Positions 32,960-40,256 of a stretch of 40,923 bases of DNA are shown one piece after another (positions within the stretch are counted from its first letter, which is position 1; each line of letters starts with the position of its first letter). Source of the stretch: an uncultured Collinsella sp. (GTDB lineage Bacteria; Actinomycetota; Coriobacteriia; Coriobacteriales; Coriobacteriaceae). Below the pieces are notes generated by a model, which saw nothing but the letters and a program-made list of their open reading frames with translations, was not told where the DNA came from and ran no database searches. The stretch is from NCBI GenBank assembly GCA_900540895.1, contig UQHV01000021.1, forward strand, positions 1 through 40,923, read 5' to 3'. The translations under genes were made by a program, and so were the position numbers.

Positions 32960-33964
32960 ATGACTGTTACGTTCGAAGGTTACGAGCGCCGCGCTGACAA
33001 GATCAACAAGTGCCTCGCCGACAACGGCATCGCCTCCCTCGAGGAAGCTCTGCAGATCTGCACCGACAAGGGCTTCAACCCGCGTGAGATCGTCAACAAC
33101 ACCCAGTCCATCGCCTTCCAGAACGCTGAGTGGGCCTACACCCTCGGCTGCGCTCTCGCTGTCAAGCGTGGCGCCAAGTCCGCTTCTGAGGCTGCTGCCA
33201 TCATCGGCGAGGGCATCCAGGCCTTCACCGTTCCCGGCTCCGTCGCCGAGGACCGCAAGGTCGGTCTGGGCCACGGCAACCTGGGCGCTATGCTGCTCTC
33301 CGACGACACCGAGTGCTTCGCCTTCCTGGCCGGCCACGAGTCCTTCGCTGCCGCTGAGGGCGCTATCGGCCTGGCTCTGAACGCCAACAAGGCTCGTAAG
33401 AAGCCGCTGCGCGTTATCCTCAACGGTCTGGGCAAGGACGCTGCTCAGATCATCGCCCGCATCAACGGCTTCACCTACGTGAAGACCCAGTTCGACTACT
33501 ACACGGGCGAGCTCAAGGTCGTCGAGACCATCCCCTACTCCGATGGTCCCCGCGCTGCCGTTAACTGCTACGGCTCCGACGACGTCCGCGAGGGCGTTGC
33601 CATCATGTGGCACGAGAACGTCGACATCTCGATCACCGGTAACTCCACCAACCCCACGCGCTTCCAGCACCCCGTCGCTGGCACCTACAAGAAGGAGCGC
33701 ATCGAGGCTGGCAAGAAGTACTTCTCCGTCGCTTCTGGTGGCGGCACTGGCCGTACCCTGCACCCGGACAACATGGGCGCCGGCCCTGCCTCTTACGGCA
33801 TGACCGACACCATGGGCCGTATGCACTCCGACGCCCAGTTCGCCGGTTCCTCCTCCGTGCCTGCGCACGTCGACATGATGGGTCTCATCGGCATGGGCAA
33901 CAACCCCATGGTCGGTGCCACCGTCGCTTGCGCTGTCGCCGTCGAGGAGGCCCTCAAGGCCTAA
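32960..33964 (+). CDS. GGGtGRT protein
   Basis: A 334-residue soluble protein with the family-naming motif GGGTGRT at about residues 259-265 (SVASGGGTGRTLHPDNMGAG). Other conserved stretches are YGMTDTMGRMHSDAQFAGSS, VDMMGLIGMGNNPMVGATVA and GLGHGNLGAMLLS. The family has no established reaction; it occurs in anaerobes beside the scaffold-like gene found just upstream. AAAGGGAGG precedes the ATG. Codon use is strongly optimised (many GCT, GGT, AAG, AAC), suggesting high expression. Confidence 0.9.
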   Translation: MTVTFEGYERRADKINKCLADNGIASLEEALQICTDKGFNPREIVNNTQSIAFQNAEWAYTLGCALAVKRGAKSASEAAAIIGEGIQAFTVPGSVAEDRKVGLGHGNLGAMLLSDDTECFAFLAGHESFAAAEGAIGLALNANKARKKPLRVILNGLGKDAAQIIARINGFTYVKTQFDYYTGELKVVETIPYSDGPRAAVNCYGSDDVREGVAIMWHENVDISITGNSTNPTRFQHPVAGTYKKERIEAGKKYFSVASGGGTGRTLHPDNMGAGPASYGMTDTMGRMHSDAQFAGSSSVPAHVDMMGLIGMGNNPMVGATVACAVAVEEALKA

Positions 33965-33998
33965 TCGCGCCCGCGCGATGCTCATACAGTTGAGCTTT

Positions 33999-34033
33999 AG
34001 AGCCGCTACCTTTCGAGGTAGCGGCTCTTTTTG
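33999..34033 (+). terminator. Terminator of the scaffold/GGGtGRT operon
   Basis: A 12-bp stem, agagccgctacc (33999-34010) with ggtagcggctct (34017-34028), has a ttcgag-type loop and is followed by ttttg. It lies 35 bases after the GGGtGRT stop. Confidence 0.92.
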
Positions 34034-34219
34034 TTTGCGCTGTCGCAGGGTGACTAATGCCGATATAACAGTTGGGGCGAAATACGAGATGTGACGAGAT
34101 GGAACGCCAGAGCGTCCATGACGCACACCTGCCATATTTGCCCTTTACCGATTTATCCAATCTTTGCGACGCCTTTGCCGATCACCCATGCGACAATGCG
34201 CGAACGAGAAAGGAATCCC

Positions 34220-35746
34220 ATGGAATCAACTGATGTACTGGTAATTGGATCTGGCATTGCGGGCCTTTGCGCCGCTATAGAAGCAGCACGCGCGGGCGCG
34301 ACCGTTGCCATCGCAAGCGCCGGCAAGACCATGAGCGGATCGAGCTTTTTCCCGGGCACCTGGGGCCTCGGCCTTATTGGCCCCGTCGACGAAGACGACG
34401 AACAGGAACTCATCGACACCATCCAGACCGTCGGCGGCGGCGTTGCCGACCCCGAACTCGTCCAGACGTTCGTCCACGGCATTCCCCAGGCGATTGACTG
34501 GCTCGAACAGGATCTGGGCGTAGAACTCCAGCGCCCGCAAAGCGCCGAGAGCGCCCAGCAAAAGCAGTTTATCCCCTGCTTTGACCATAAGACACGCAAT
34601 TGGCGCGGCCTCACCCGCAAGCCCCTCGAAGACGCGTGTACGGCCCAGATAGAGTTGCTCGGCATTCGCCTACTCCCCCGCCACGAGCTCATCGACCTTG
34701 TTGAAGACACATCCGGGAAGATTGTCGGCGCCATGCTCTTCAACCAAACGGACGAGCGCATTGTGACCTTTGCAGCAAAGGCCACTATCATCGCTGCGGG
34801 CGGCACGGGTGGCCTGTTCGAGCGCAGCCTCACTTCGGCAGACGTGCTCAGCTCCTCGCAGGCCATCGCACAGGCGCACGGCGCAACGCTCACTAATATA
34901 GAGTTCATGCAAATGATGCCGGGCTTCATCGAGCCCAAGCGCAATCTTGTCTTTAACGAGAAGACCTGGCGCTACGTCAAGTTCGACCAGCCGGTCGATA
35001 TCGTCGACGACAAGCTGGACGATCTGCTTGAGCAACGCTCCGGATATGGCCCCTTCACATCATGCCTGGCTTCTCGCGCCATCGATCTTGCCATCGACCA
35101 GGCGGACACCGAGGGCCTGGCGCTGCACTACGACTTCCCCCGCGAGGATGTTCCCGAGTTTGTGCAGACCTTTGCCACCTGGCTGAAAGACGAGCACGGT
35201 ATCGCGCCGAGCGACGAGATGCGCGTGGCGATGTATGCCCACGCCGCTAATGGCGGCATCAAGATCGATAAGACCGCCCACACGGGCGTTGAGGGCCTCT
35301 ACGCCTGTGGCGAGGCAACAGGCGGCATGCACGGCGCCGACCGCATCGGAGGCTTGTCAAGCGCCAATGGCATCGTATTCGGACGCATTGCGGGCGTATC
35401 AGCGGCTCGAGCAGCACTGGGCGCTCCCGAGGCTGGCACACCGGTGGATACCGCCCTCCCCCAGCATGGAATTGCTACAGCAGACGCTGAGCGCCTGACC
35501 CGCAGCCTCAGACACACAATGAGCACCTACTGCATGATCAACAGGACCGAGACGGGCCTATCCAAGGCACTACACGAGCTTGAGGGCTTGAAGACGGAGG
35601 CAACGACCTTGAGCACGCAGAAAGCCCAGGACAGCGAAGTCGCAGCCCTCGCCCGCCTGCAATCGCAGATTCAGCTGGCAACGGAGATGGTCAAAGCCAT
35701 GCGCAAGCGGACTGAAAGCCTAGGTTCGCACTATCGAGCCGACTAA
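34220..35746 (+). CDS. FAD-dependent oxidoreductase (fumarate reductase/L-aspartate oxidase family)
   Basis: ATG 34220 is used because GAAAGGA precedes it and the FAD fold begins four residues later (VLVIGSGIAGLCAAIEAARA); 508 residues. Further family blocks are IIAAGGTGGLFERSLTSADV, IEFMQMMPGFIEPKRNLVFN and the C-terminal FAD motif GLYACGEATGGMHGADRIGG then LSSANGIVFGR. The last block is typical of NadB and fumarate reductase flavoproteins. No signal peptide, no heme-binding CxxCH and no nadA or nadC neighbour are seen, so an L-aspartate oxidase role is not shown. The substrate is unknown. It is a single gene after a terminator. Confidence 0.8.
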   Translation: MESTDVLVIGSGIAGLCAAIEAARAGATVAIASAGKTMSGSSFFPGTWGLGLIGPVDEDDEQELIDTIQTVGGGVADPELVQTFVHGIPQAIDWLEQDLGVELQRPQSAESAQQKQFIPCFDHKTRNWRGLTRKPLEDACTAQIELLGIRLLPRHELIDLVEDTSGKIVGAMLFNQTDERIVTFAAKATIIAAGGTGGLFERSLTSADVLSSSQAIAQAHGATLTNIEFMQMMPGFIEPKRNLVFNEKTWRYVKFDQPVDIVDDKLDDLLEQRSGYGPFTSCLASRAIDLAIDQADTEGLALHYDFPREDVPEFVQTFATWLKDEHGIAPSDEMRVAMYAHAANGGIKIDKTAHTGVEGLYACGEATGGMHGADRIGGLSSANGIVFGRIAGVSAARAALGAPEAGTPVDTALPQHGIATADAERLTRSLRHTMSTYCMINRTETGLSKALHELEGLKTEATTLSTQKAQDSEVAALARLQSQIQLATEMVKAMRKRTESLGSHYRAD

Positions 35747-35792
35747 TTCGATTCTCACTTAGAGTTTGATCACAATTTCTCAACATGCATCG

Positions 35793-35864
35793 AGCCCCGT
35801 AAGTATGATTCCCCCAAGGAAAACACGCTTACGGGGCTTGAGCCGTGTTTTCCCTAAGGGAATC
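35793..35864. repeat. Two interleaved inverted repeats (A-B-A'-B') after the flavoprotein gene
   Basis: Arm A agccccgtaag (35793-35803) is perfectly complementary to cttacggggct (35828-35838). Arm B (35807-35827, gattcccccaagg... cacg) is complementary to 35844-35864 (cgtgttttcccta... aatc) at about 18 of 21 positions. The stems exclude each other or form a pseudoknot. No T tract follows. Its place 46 bases after the flavoprotein stop suggests an RNA 3' end or attenuator-like element, but this is not proved. Confidence 0.65.
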
Positions 35865-35919
35865 GCGGTGCAGTTTCCTCAGCTCCGCGCCCTGACGGGT
35901 TCGACCCCATGCGAGGTCA

Positions 35920-35950
35920 AAAAAAGACGGCCAACTTTCGTTGACCGTCT
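35920..35950 (-). terminator. tRNA-type terminator, left copy
   Basis: Gacggccaac pairs with gttgaccgtc, the one non-Watson-Crick position being G-U only when read as minus-strand RNA. Seven T follow on the minus strand. It is the old 3' terminator of the left tRNA remnant. Confidence 0.65.
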
Positions 35951-36096
35951 TAACTTGCTTTGGTGGGCCGTCAGGGGGTCAGCCTGCTTTGCAGGCGACC
36001 GCTGCGGCGCCAAGGCGCCTTGCGCGCTACGCTGGTAAATGCTCACGCATTTCCTCAGCTTCGCGCCCCGACGGGTTCGACCCCATGCGAGGTCAA

Positions 36097-36128
36097 CAAA
36101 AAAGCGACCAGCCTGAGCCAGTCGCTTT
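36097..36128 (-). terminator. tRNA-Lys terminator, right copy
   Basis: Aaagcgaccagc (36101-36112) pairs with gccagtcgcttt (36117-36128); both imperfect positions are G-U on the minus strand, supporting that orientation. T-rich sequence follows. It lies directly behind the displaced tRNA-Lys 3' end. Confidence 0.7.
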
Positions 36129-36140
36129 AACAATCTTTGG

Positions 36141-36185
36141 GTGGGCCGTCAGGGGGTCGAACCCTGGACCTTGGGATTAAGAGTC
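36141..36185 (-). tRNA. 3' fragment of tRNA-Lys(CTT): prophage attachment site
   Basis: On the minus strand the sequence runs from the anticodon loop CTCTTAA (anticodon CTT) through TCCCA, the variable loop AGGTC, and the T arm CAGGG-TTCGACC-CCCTG to the acceptor strand ACGGCCCA. The 5' half (acceptor 5' strand, D arm, anticodon 5' stem) is missing: to the right of 36185 the sequence is unrelated phage DNA. This is what integration into a tRNA 3' end leaves at the distal side. The complete tRNA-Lys should be restored at the other end of the prophage, outside this window. Confidence 0.75.
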
Positions 36186-36310
36186 TTGAACGTGATGTTA
36201 TGGAGTGCCTTGTAGCAGCAAAATCGCAGGTAGTTATGTTTCCACACTCTCTCACCGCACTGAAACTGCATTGCAGAACGGATATTGACGGATACCCGGC
36301 AATGCATAAA

Positions 36311-36343
36311 GCCCCTCCCCGTCAGTTCATGCCGGGGAGGGGC
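36311..36343 (-). terminator. Terminator of the prophage late operon
   Basis: Gcccctcccc (36311-36320) pairs with ggggaggggc (36334-36343), giving a GC-rich stem of about 10 pairs with a 13-base loop. On the minus strand TTTATG follows. It ends the lysis gene transcript just before the attachment site. Confidence 0.75.
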
Positions 36344-36351
36344 TGCATCTA

Positions 36352-36462
36352 TCAATTTCTAAAGTCTTTTTGGCTGCCGACGCGCACGATTGCCCATCCG
36401 AGAAGACCGGTCAGCAGTCCTGCAGCAGCGCCGACAATAAAACAGATATCAAACGGATTCAT
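36352..36462 (-). CDS. 36-residue phage membrane peptide, last gene of the lysis cassette
   Basis: It starts at ATG 36462, eight bases after the endolysin stop (36471), with GATAGGTG as ribosome site. The product begins MNPFDICFIVGAAAGLLTGL and continues with a membrane helix (LGWAIVRVG), then a short polar tail SQKDFRN. Size, single membrane segment and position after holin and endolysin suggest a lysis accessory (small antiholin or second holin). No family is recognised. Confidence 0.6.
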   Translation of the reverse strand: MNPFDICFIVGAAAGLLTGLLGWAIVRVGSQKDFRN

Positions 36463-36470
36463 ATGCACAC

Positions 36471-37424
36471 CTATCGATAGAGTTGCTTGACGAGCGCTTG
36501 GCCGATGGCGACGTTGGTGTCGCGGCCCTGGTATCCGTCCGCACCCGATGATCCGCACGAGATACCTTGAGCGATAAGCCACTGCTGGTGTTTGAAGACC
36601 GTTCCCGAACCCATCTGTCGCGCCTGAACACCGCCGACCACGGGATAGACTTTGCATCCGACCTTGTCCTGCAGGGCGCGGACGGCATTCGAGCCAACCC
36701 CGCCCTTGACGTACTCGATTACGCCGCGGTCGCATGCCCAAAGGTATCGCTCATTCGCCGGCCATTGACCGGAGATCACGCCATCGGCAGTCGTGCCGAG
36801 CTGGCGTTGCAGCTCCTTGGCCATCTTCGGGCCGAAATATCGCGTGTCTCCGAGGCTCGGGACCGTATTGTCCGCGACTTCCGTATTTGACCCATTCAGT
36901 GTCTTGCCGTCGCCAAGCCAGTAGAGCGTGCCGTCCCATGGGTAGCTGTAGTACGCCTTGATGTTGGACTCGCGCCCGGTCTGGTCGCCCTTGGTGCCGG
37001 TGACGGTCCCCTTTTCAGAAATGGAGAATTGGGCCAAGAGGTCGCCGCGAGCTGATCCATAGGGAGAGACGCACACGGCGGTGTGGCACTTCTCGTTGAG
37101 GTAGATGTCTCCACGCTGGGCGGACTTGACGCCCATCTTACGCCAGCCGAAAAGACCCGTCTTGAGCAGCTGCTCCCGCATGTTTCCGGTATACGAGGCT
37201 CCGAAGGTATTGACGCCGACCGCGCGGAGGGCGGTCACTACGGCCGAGGAACAGTCGCGATCGCCACCGGCAATAGTGACGGTGGTGCCGTCGGACAGAC
37301 AAATCGTCTCGGTCGTTCCGTCCCCCATGCGGTTGGCCTGCGAGTATCCGTGACCGCCGCCCCCATCATGGGAGACGAGGTGTTCCATGACCTGCGCGAA
37401 GGCCTCGCGCTGTGTGATGGCCAT
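36471..37424 (-). CDS. Phage endolysin, Amidase_5-type peptidoglycan amidohydrolase
   Basis: A 317-residue protein. The catalytic half has DRDCSSAVVTALRAVG (Cys58), AQRGDIYLNEKCHTAVCVSP (His114) and GDQTGRESNIKAYYSYPWDG, the last being characteristic of the Amidase_5 (Pal-like) NlpC/P60-related fold. The C-terminal half contains two related segments, YFGPKMAKELQRQLGTTADG and SNAVRALQDKVGCKVYPVVG, which look like peptidoglycan-binding modules. No signal peptide, so release depends on the holin encoded upstream, whose stop is three bases before this start. It cuts host peptidoglycan at the end of the lytic cycle. Confidence 0.88.
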   Translation of the reverse strand: MAITQREAFAQVMEHLVSHDGGGGHGYSQANRMGDGTTETICLSDGTTVTIAGGDRDCSSAVVTALRAVGVNTFGASYTGNMREQLLKTGLFGWRKMGVKSAQRGDIYLNEKCHTAVCVSPYGSARGDLLAQFSISEKGTVTGTKGDQTGRESNIKAYYSYPWDGTLYWLGDGKTLNGSNTEVADNTVPSLGDTRYFGPKMAKELQRQLGTTADGVISGQWPANERYLWACDRGVIEYVKGGVGSNAVRALQDKVGCKVYPVVGGVQARQMGSGTVFKHQQWLIAQGISCGSSGADGYQGRDTNVAIGQALVKQLYR

Positions 37425-37427
37425 GGC

Positions 37428-37703
37428 CTACTCAACCGCCTTGGCGTCATATGCGGCATGGGGCTCGCTGTACGACATGGCACGCTTCGAGTCCGACGCG
37501 CCCTTGGTGGTCGGATCGACGATCACGCCGAAGCCGGCGAGAACGGTCAGGATGATTCCGACGAGCTGGATGAGCGACCCCTGAGAGATAGGCGCCACGA
37601 CTCCGAGGATTCCGAGCACCTGATAGGCTGCGCTGATTACGGTGGCGGCCAATGCCGCGAGCGTCTGCTTATTCTTGAAGCGAAGGGCCCAGTTGATTTT
37701 CAT
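37428..37703 (-). CDS. Phage holin (phi LC3 family)
   Basis: A 91-residue protein with MKINWALRFKNKQTLAALAA at the start and two hydrophobic segments (LAALAATVISAAYQVLGILG and LIQLVGIILTVLAGFGVIVD), followed by DPTTKGASDSKRAMSYSEP. The phrase DPTTKG-SDS-A--Y is typical of the phi LC3 holin family. It forms membrane lesions that release the endolysin. It lies 10 bases after the upstream gene and three before the endolysin. Confidence 0.92.
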   Translation of the reverse strand: MKINWALRFKNKQTLAALAATVISAAYQVLGILGVVAPISQGSLIQLVGIILTVLAGFGVIVDPTTKGASDSKRAMSYSEPHAAYDAKAVE

Positions 37704-37713
37704 TTTTCAGCTC

Positions 37714-38025
37714 CTAATCTGACCCGCCGATACCGTGATGCAGGTCGTAATTCTTCTCGACGCGGTCGAGCCGGTTGAACAAGGTGATGACCTGTTGCTC
37801 GACTTTCGTGAGGCGCTCGCCGTGGTCGTCGAGCTTGCGGTTGATCTCCTTGACGCCGTCCTTGATCTCGCTCGTGTCGCCGCAAAGGCTGTCGAGCTTG
37901 TCTTCGGTCCGCTGCTCCTTGGCAGACGATGTTTTGGATACGGAGACGCGCCCGATGAAGAACGTGACAATCACAACGGCGGCCGAGAGGACCGACGTTG
38001 CCTCCCCGATGCTCAGCGCCGGCAC
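37714..38025 (-). CDS. Phage coiled-coil membrane protein
   Basis: GTG 38025 is chosen because GGAGGAGG lies six bases before it, inside the end of the upstream gene; 103 residues. A membrane helix near the N-terminus (ATSVLSAAVVIVTFFIGRVS) is followed by a charged coiled coil (EDKLDSLCGDTSEIKDGVKE, LTKVEQQVITLFNRLDRVEK). Similar small proteins (haemolysin XhlA-like) sit before holins in many Gram-positive phages and assist lysis. The assignment is by layout and position. Confidence 0.7.
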   Translation of the reverse strand: MPALSIGEATSVLSAAVVIVTFFIGRVSVSKTSSAKEQRTEDKLDSLCGDTSEIKDGVKEINRKLDDHGERLTKVEQQVITLFNRLDRVEKNYDLHHGIGGSD

Positions 38026-38026
38026 C

Positions 38027-38209
38027 CTAAACCTCCTCCGCGTACTCTTCTCCGACGATCTCCTCATATTCGTCGCATGTGATCCACTTGCAGTCCACGG
38101 CTCGATGCACCATGGCCTTGGTCCAGAGGCCGCGCTCGTAGTAGCGCCTCACCTTGTCATAGTTCTTCGAGTGCGCCACCGTGGTTGCAGCCTTGACGCG
38201 TACCGCCAT
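38027..38209 (-). CDS. xkdX: XkdX family phage protein
   Basis: A 60-residue protein with YDKVRRYYERGLWTKAMVHR and CKWITCDEYEEIVGEEY, which is the XkdX pattern (K-YY--GLWT---V---V---WIT--EY--I-G--Y). XkdX proteins are encoded after phage tail fibre genes; the function is unknown. Its stop is one base before the GTG of the next gene, and its start overlaps the preceding gene's stop. Confidence 0.85.
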   Translation of the reverse strand: MAVRVKAATTVAHSKNYDKVRRYYERGLWTKAMVHRAVDCKWITCDEYEEIVGEEYAEEV

Positions 38210-38535
38210 TACTGTTCACCCCCGACCGTCATCATCAGGTAGTCGATGTTTGCCGTGTTGGTCTCGGTTTGGCTGGGCTCGGCGACCTTCTCGCGCATCT
38301 GCTCAAGCAGCTTGTCCACGTCCGGGGCCTCACCCTTTCCGTAGGCGGCGACGGCCGCGGTGTAGGCGAGCTTTCGCGCCTTCCGCTCAACGTACTCGTC
38401 ATCGTCGATAACGCCCGCGTCGTGCGCCGCGTCGGGGTCGCCGATCTGCGACAGCAGATCGCGCAGGGCGTTGACCTTGGCCATGGTGCCGTCTTGAAGC
38501 TCGTTGGGGCGCGGCATGTCTTCCTCAGTGTCCAT
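38209..38535 (-). CDS. Small phage tail-region protein of unknown function
   Basis: ATG 38535 follows GAGAGGAG; this gives 108 residues (an ATG at 38637 would add 34 residues without a good ribosome site). The acidic protein has MAKVNALRDLLSQIGDPDAA, DDEYVERKARKLAYTAAVAA and ends NTANIDYLMMTVGGEQ. It overlaps the XkdX gene by one base. Placement between the tail genes and XkdX is typical of short XkdW/tail-fibre accessory genes; no family is recognised. Confidence 0.65.
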   Translation of the reverse strand: MDTEEDMPRPNELQDGTMAKVNALRDLLSQIGDPDAAHDAGVIDDDEYVERKARKLAYTAAVAAYGKGEAPDVDKLLEQMREKVAEPSQTETNTANIDYLMMTVGGEQ

Positions 38536-38653
38536 GCGGACTCCTCTCTTGTCGGGGAATGTGTCGCCATCGTATTGGCGCCGTGAGATTGCCGGGCCGC
38601 TTCGATGGGCGCAAAGAAAGAAGGCGCGCCGCGGCACGCCTTCGATGCTTCTG

Positions 38654-39901
38654 TTATTTCGCGGCCGCTTCGCTTAGGCCGCTGCTTTGAGTTGCCGGTT
38701 CTCCGCTATTGCGAGGGCTTGCCTCCGCTTGAATCGTCCCTCGGGTTGGCCTGCATTGAGCACCCCCCCCCTCCCGCGCGAGATTTTCGAACAGGCTGCG
38801 GTACAGCGCGTCCATGGCCCGCACGCTGCGGTGCGCGTCCAGCCGCTTCATGCCGCCGCGCCAGTTCTGGTAGCTCCGCTCAACCTGCTCGGGGGTCATG
38901 ATGCCATCGGCGACCATGCGGGCCATCTTCTTGAGCTTGCGGCGCTCCCGCGTTATGGAGTCTCGGCACGGCTTCACGACTATGCGGCCCGTCTCCGTGT
39001 AGAAGATGCGCTTCTTCAGCCACGTGAACCCGCGCGACAGCTTCACCACGCGCGTCTTGCGCGGGTTCAGCTCTATGCCCAGCTCGGCGCACTTGCGCCC
39101 TATCAGCAGCAGGCACACCTGCAGGTACTCCTTGCTCTCGTGGATCAGGTAGAAGTCGTCCATATAGCGCCCGTAGGCCTCGGGGCGCAGCATCTCGACC
39201 ACGTAGTGGTCGATGCGGTTGGGGTGCGCCACCGCGCATATCTGGTTCGGCTCGCTGCCCAGACCCAGGCCCACCTCGCCCTGGACGTCTATCAGGCGGT
39301 GCTCGAGGGCGACCACTCGCGGGTCCAGCAGCGCGTCGGCCACTTGCCGCTTGACGGGCGCGTGGGCTATGCGGGCGAAGTAATCTGAGAAGTCGCCCAA
39401 AAGGATGTATCCCTCGCGCCTGTGCCGCCGCCAGTGGTCGGCCAGGTGGCGCTTGAGCAGCTTCAGGGCGTAGTCGGTGCCGCGCCCCTTGATGTTGGCG
39501 GAGTTGGCCGTTATGAGTGTCGGGACTATCGCGGGTACGAGGGCGTTCTGAGAAAGCGACTTCTGAATCACTCGCTCTGGGAAGTGCACGGCGCTGATGT
39601 GGCGCAGCTTGCCGCGCTCCCACAGGTCGAAGCGGATGAAGCCTCGGCATATGTCGCGGCCCTCCAGTAGGTCGCGGCGTGACTTGACGGCGTTTCGCAG
39701 GTAGTCCTTCATGTACCGCTGCGTCGACGACTTCCACATCACGCCGCGCGCAGCCTGCTTCGACGCCCTGCACAGGCTGTTGAGGTCGGCCACGGACTCA
39801 AGCGTGCACGCCTTCACGCGCTCGGCCTTGGCCCTCGCGCGCTTCTCCTCGCGGCGCTTTCGGCGCGCCGCCCGCCTTTGTTCGGAATTCACAGAAGGCA
39901 C
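38654..39901 (-). CDS. DGR reverse transcriptase
   Basis: A 415-residue protein. After a basic N-terminus (RRAARRKRREEKRARAK) come RT blocks: FIRFDLWERGKLRHISAVHF, LGDFSDYFARI (palm), GEVGLGLGSEPNQICAVAHP, YGRYMDDFYLIHESKEYLQV (YMDD near residue 246) and IELNPRKTRVVKLSRGFTWL. GLGSEPNQ is the motif-4 position, where DGR enzymes carry a glutamine. It makes the error-prone cDNA copy of the template repeat that lies just upstream. A likely GTG start at 39901 has a weak ribosome site. Nine G in a row on the coding strand (38763-38771) precede the last 40 residues, which look non-conserved. Confidence 0.92.
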   Translation of the reverse strand: MPSVNSEQRRAARRKRREEKRARAKAERVKACTLESVADLNSLCRASKQAARGVMWKSSTQRYMKDYLRNAVKSRRDLLEGRDICRGFIRFDLWERGKLRHISAVHFPERVIQKSLSQNALVPAIVPTLITANSANIKGRGTDYALKLLKRHLADHWRRHRREGYILLGDFSDYFARIAHAPVKRQVADALLDPRVVALEHRLIDVQGEVGLGLGSEPNQICAVAHPNRIDHYVVEMLRPEAYGRYMDDFYLIHESKEYLQVCLLLIGRKCAELGIELNPRKTRVVKLSRGFTWLKKRIFYTETGRIVVKPCRDSITRERRKLKKMARMVADGIMTPEQVERSYQNWRGGMKRLDAHRSVRAMDALYRSLFENLAREGGGAQCRPTRGTIQAEASPRNSGEPATQSSGLSEAAAK

Positions 39902-40104
39902 CCCGCACGGCTCTCAGTGTGGCTCTGGCAGCCGCTTGAGGTATGGCCATGAAACGCGGCGAAGCCACGGAGCGCCGCGCCATGCAAGCAGCGTCCGGCC
40001 ACCCTCGCGGGGTGCGTATTTACGGGCGCATGCCCGACGGTCGCGCCTTCCTTCCTCTCCGCGCTCTGCTTTCGGCTCTGGGGCCTACTCGGTCTGGCAA
40101 TAAG

Positions 40105-40256
40105 GGAATCCGGGGCGGGGGCGAACCCAGACGTTCGTCGCGGAGTTGTAGTTGGCATTGCCGTTGTTGTTGACGTAGCACACGTTGGACGACGAGCCAC
40201 CCATGACGGAACGCAGCCACCAATTGTACCGATATACAAGGCGCGACCGCCGCCCA
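40105..40256 (-). ncRNA. DGR template repeat (TR) RNA region
   Basis: Bases 40105-40185 align without gaps to 40843-40923 at the end of the variable gene, with 10 substitutions, all at template adenines (T on the plus strand). Translated in the variable gene's frame, the template would give RYNWWLRSVMGG, SSNVCYVNNNGNANYN and SATNVWVRPRPGF, rich in AAC codons, the hallmark of templates whose adenines are randomised. The upstream limit is uncertain because the matching part of VR is outside the window; I place it at the avd stop. The block ccgg to ggag (40110-40145) is identical to VR and should hold the initiation of mutagenic homology. The 203 bases from here to the RT gene are the spacer, which in studied DGRs is needed for cDNA priming. 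Confidence 0.9.

Larger units (their letters stand above)
35879..36149. repeat. Tandem copies (period about 176 bp) of a tRNA-Lys 3'-end/terminator block
   Basis: Ctcagctccgcgccctgacg (35879) recurs as ctcagcttcgcgccccgacg (36055), both followed by ggttcgaccccatgcgaggt. Each copy then has an A-rich run, a hairpin, and gtgggccgtcagggggt, the 3' acceptor end of a minus-strand tRNA (near 35962 and at 36141). Only the second continues into a longer tRNA sequence. The left copy is thus a remnant of an older tRNA duplication or integration at the same site. Confidence 0.7.

Noticed and set aside
32216..34135. Minus-strand open frame of 639 codons
   Set aside because: It lies opposite the scaffold and GGGtGRT genes, is low-complexity (Gly/Val/Asp/Leu) and has no family motif.
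35766..36180. Small plus-strand frames with WWAVRGS- and GGPSGGRTLDLG-like text
   Set aside because: These are translations of tRNA 3' ends and terminators on the opposite strand, a common spurious annotation.
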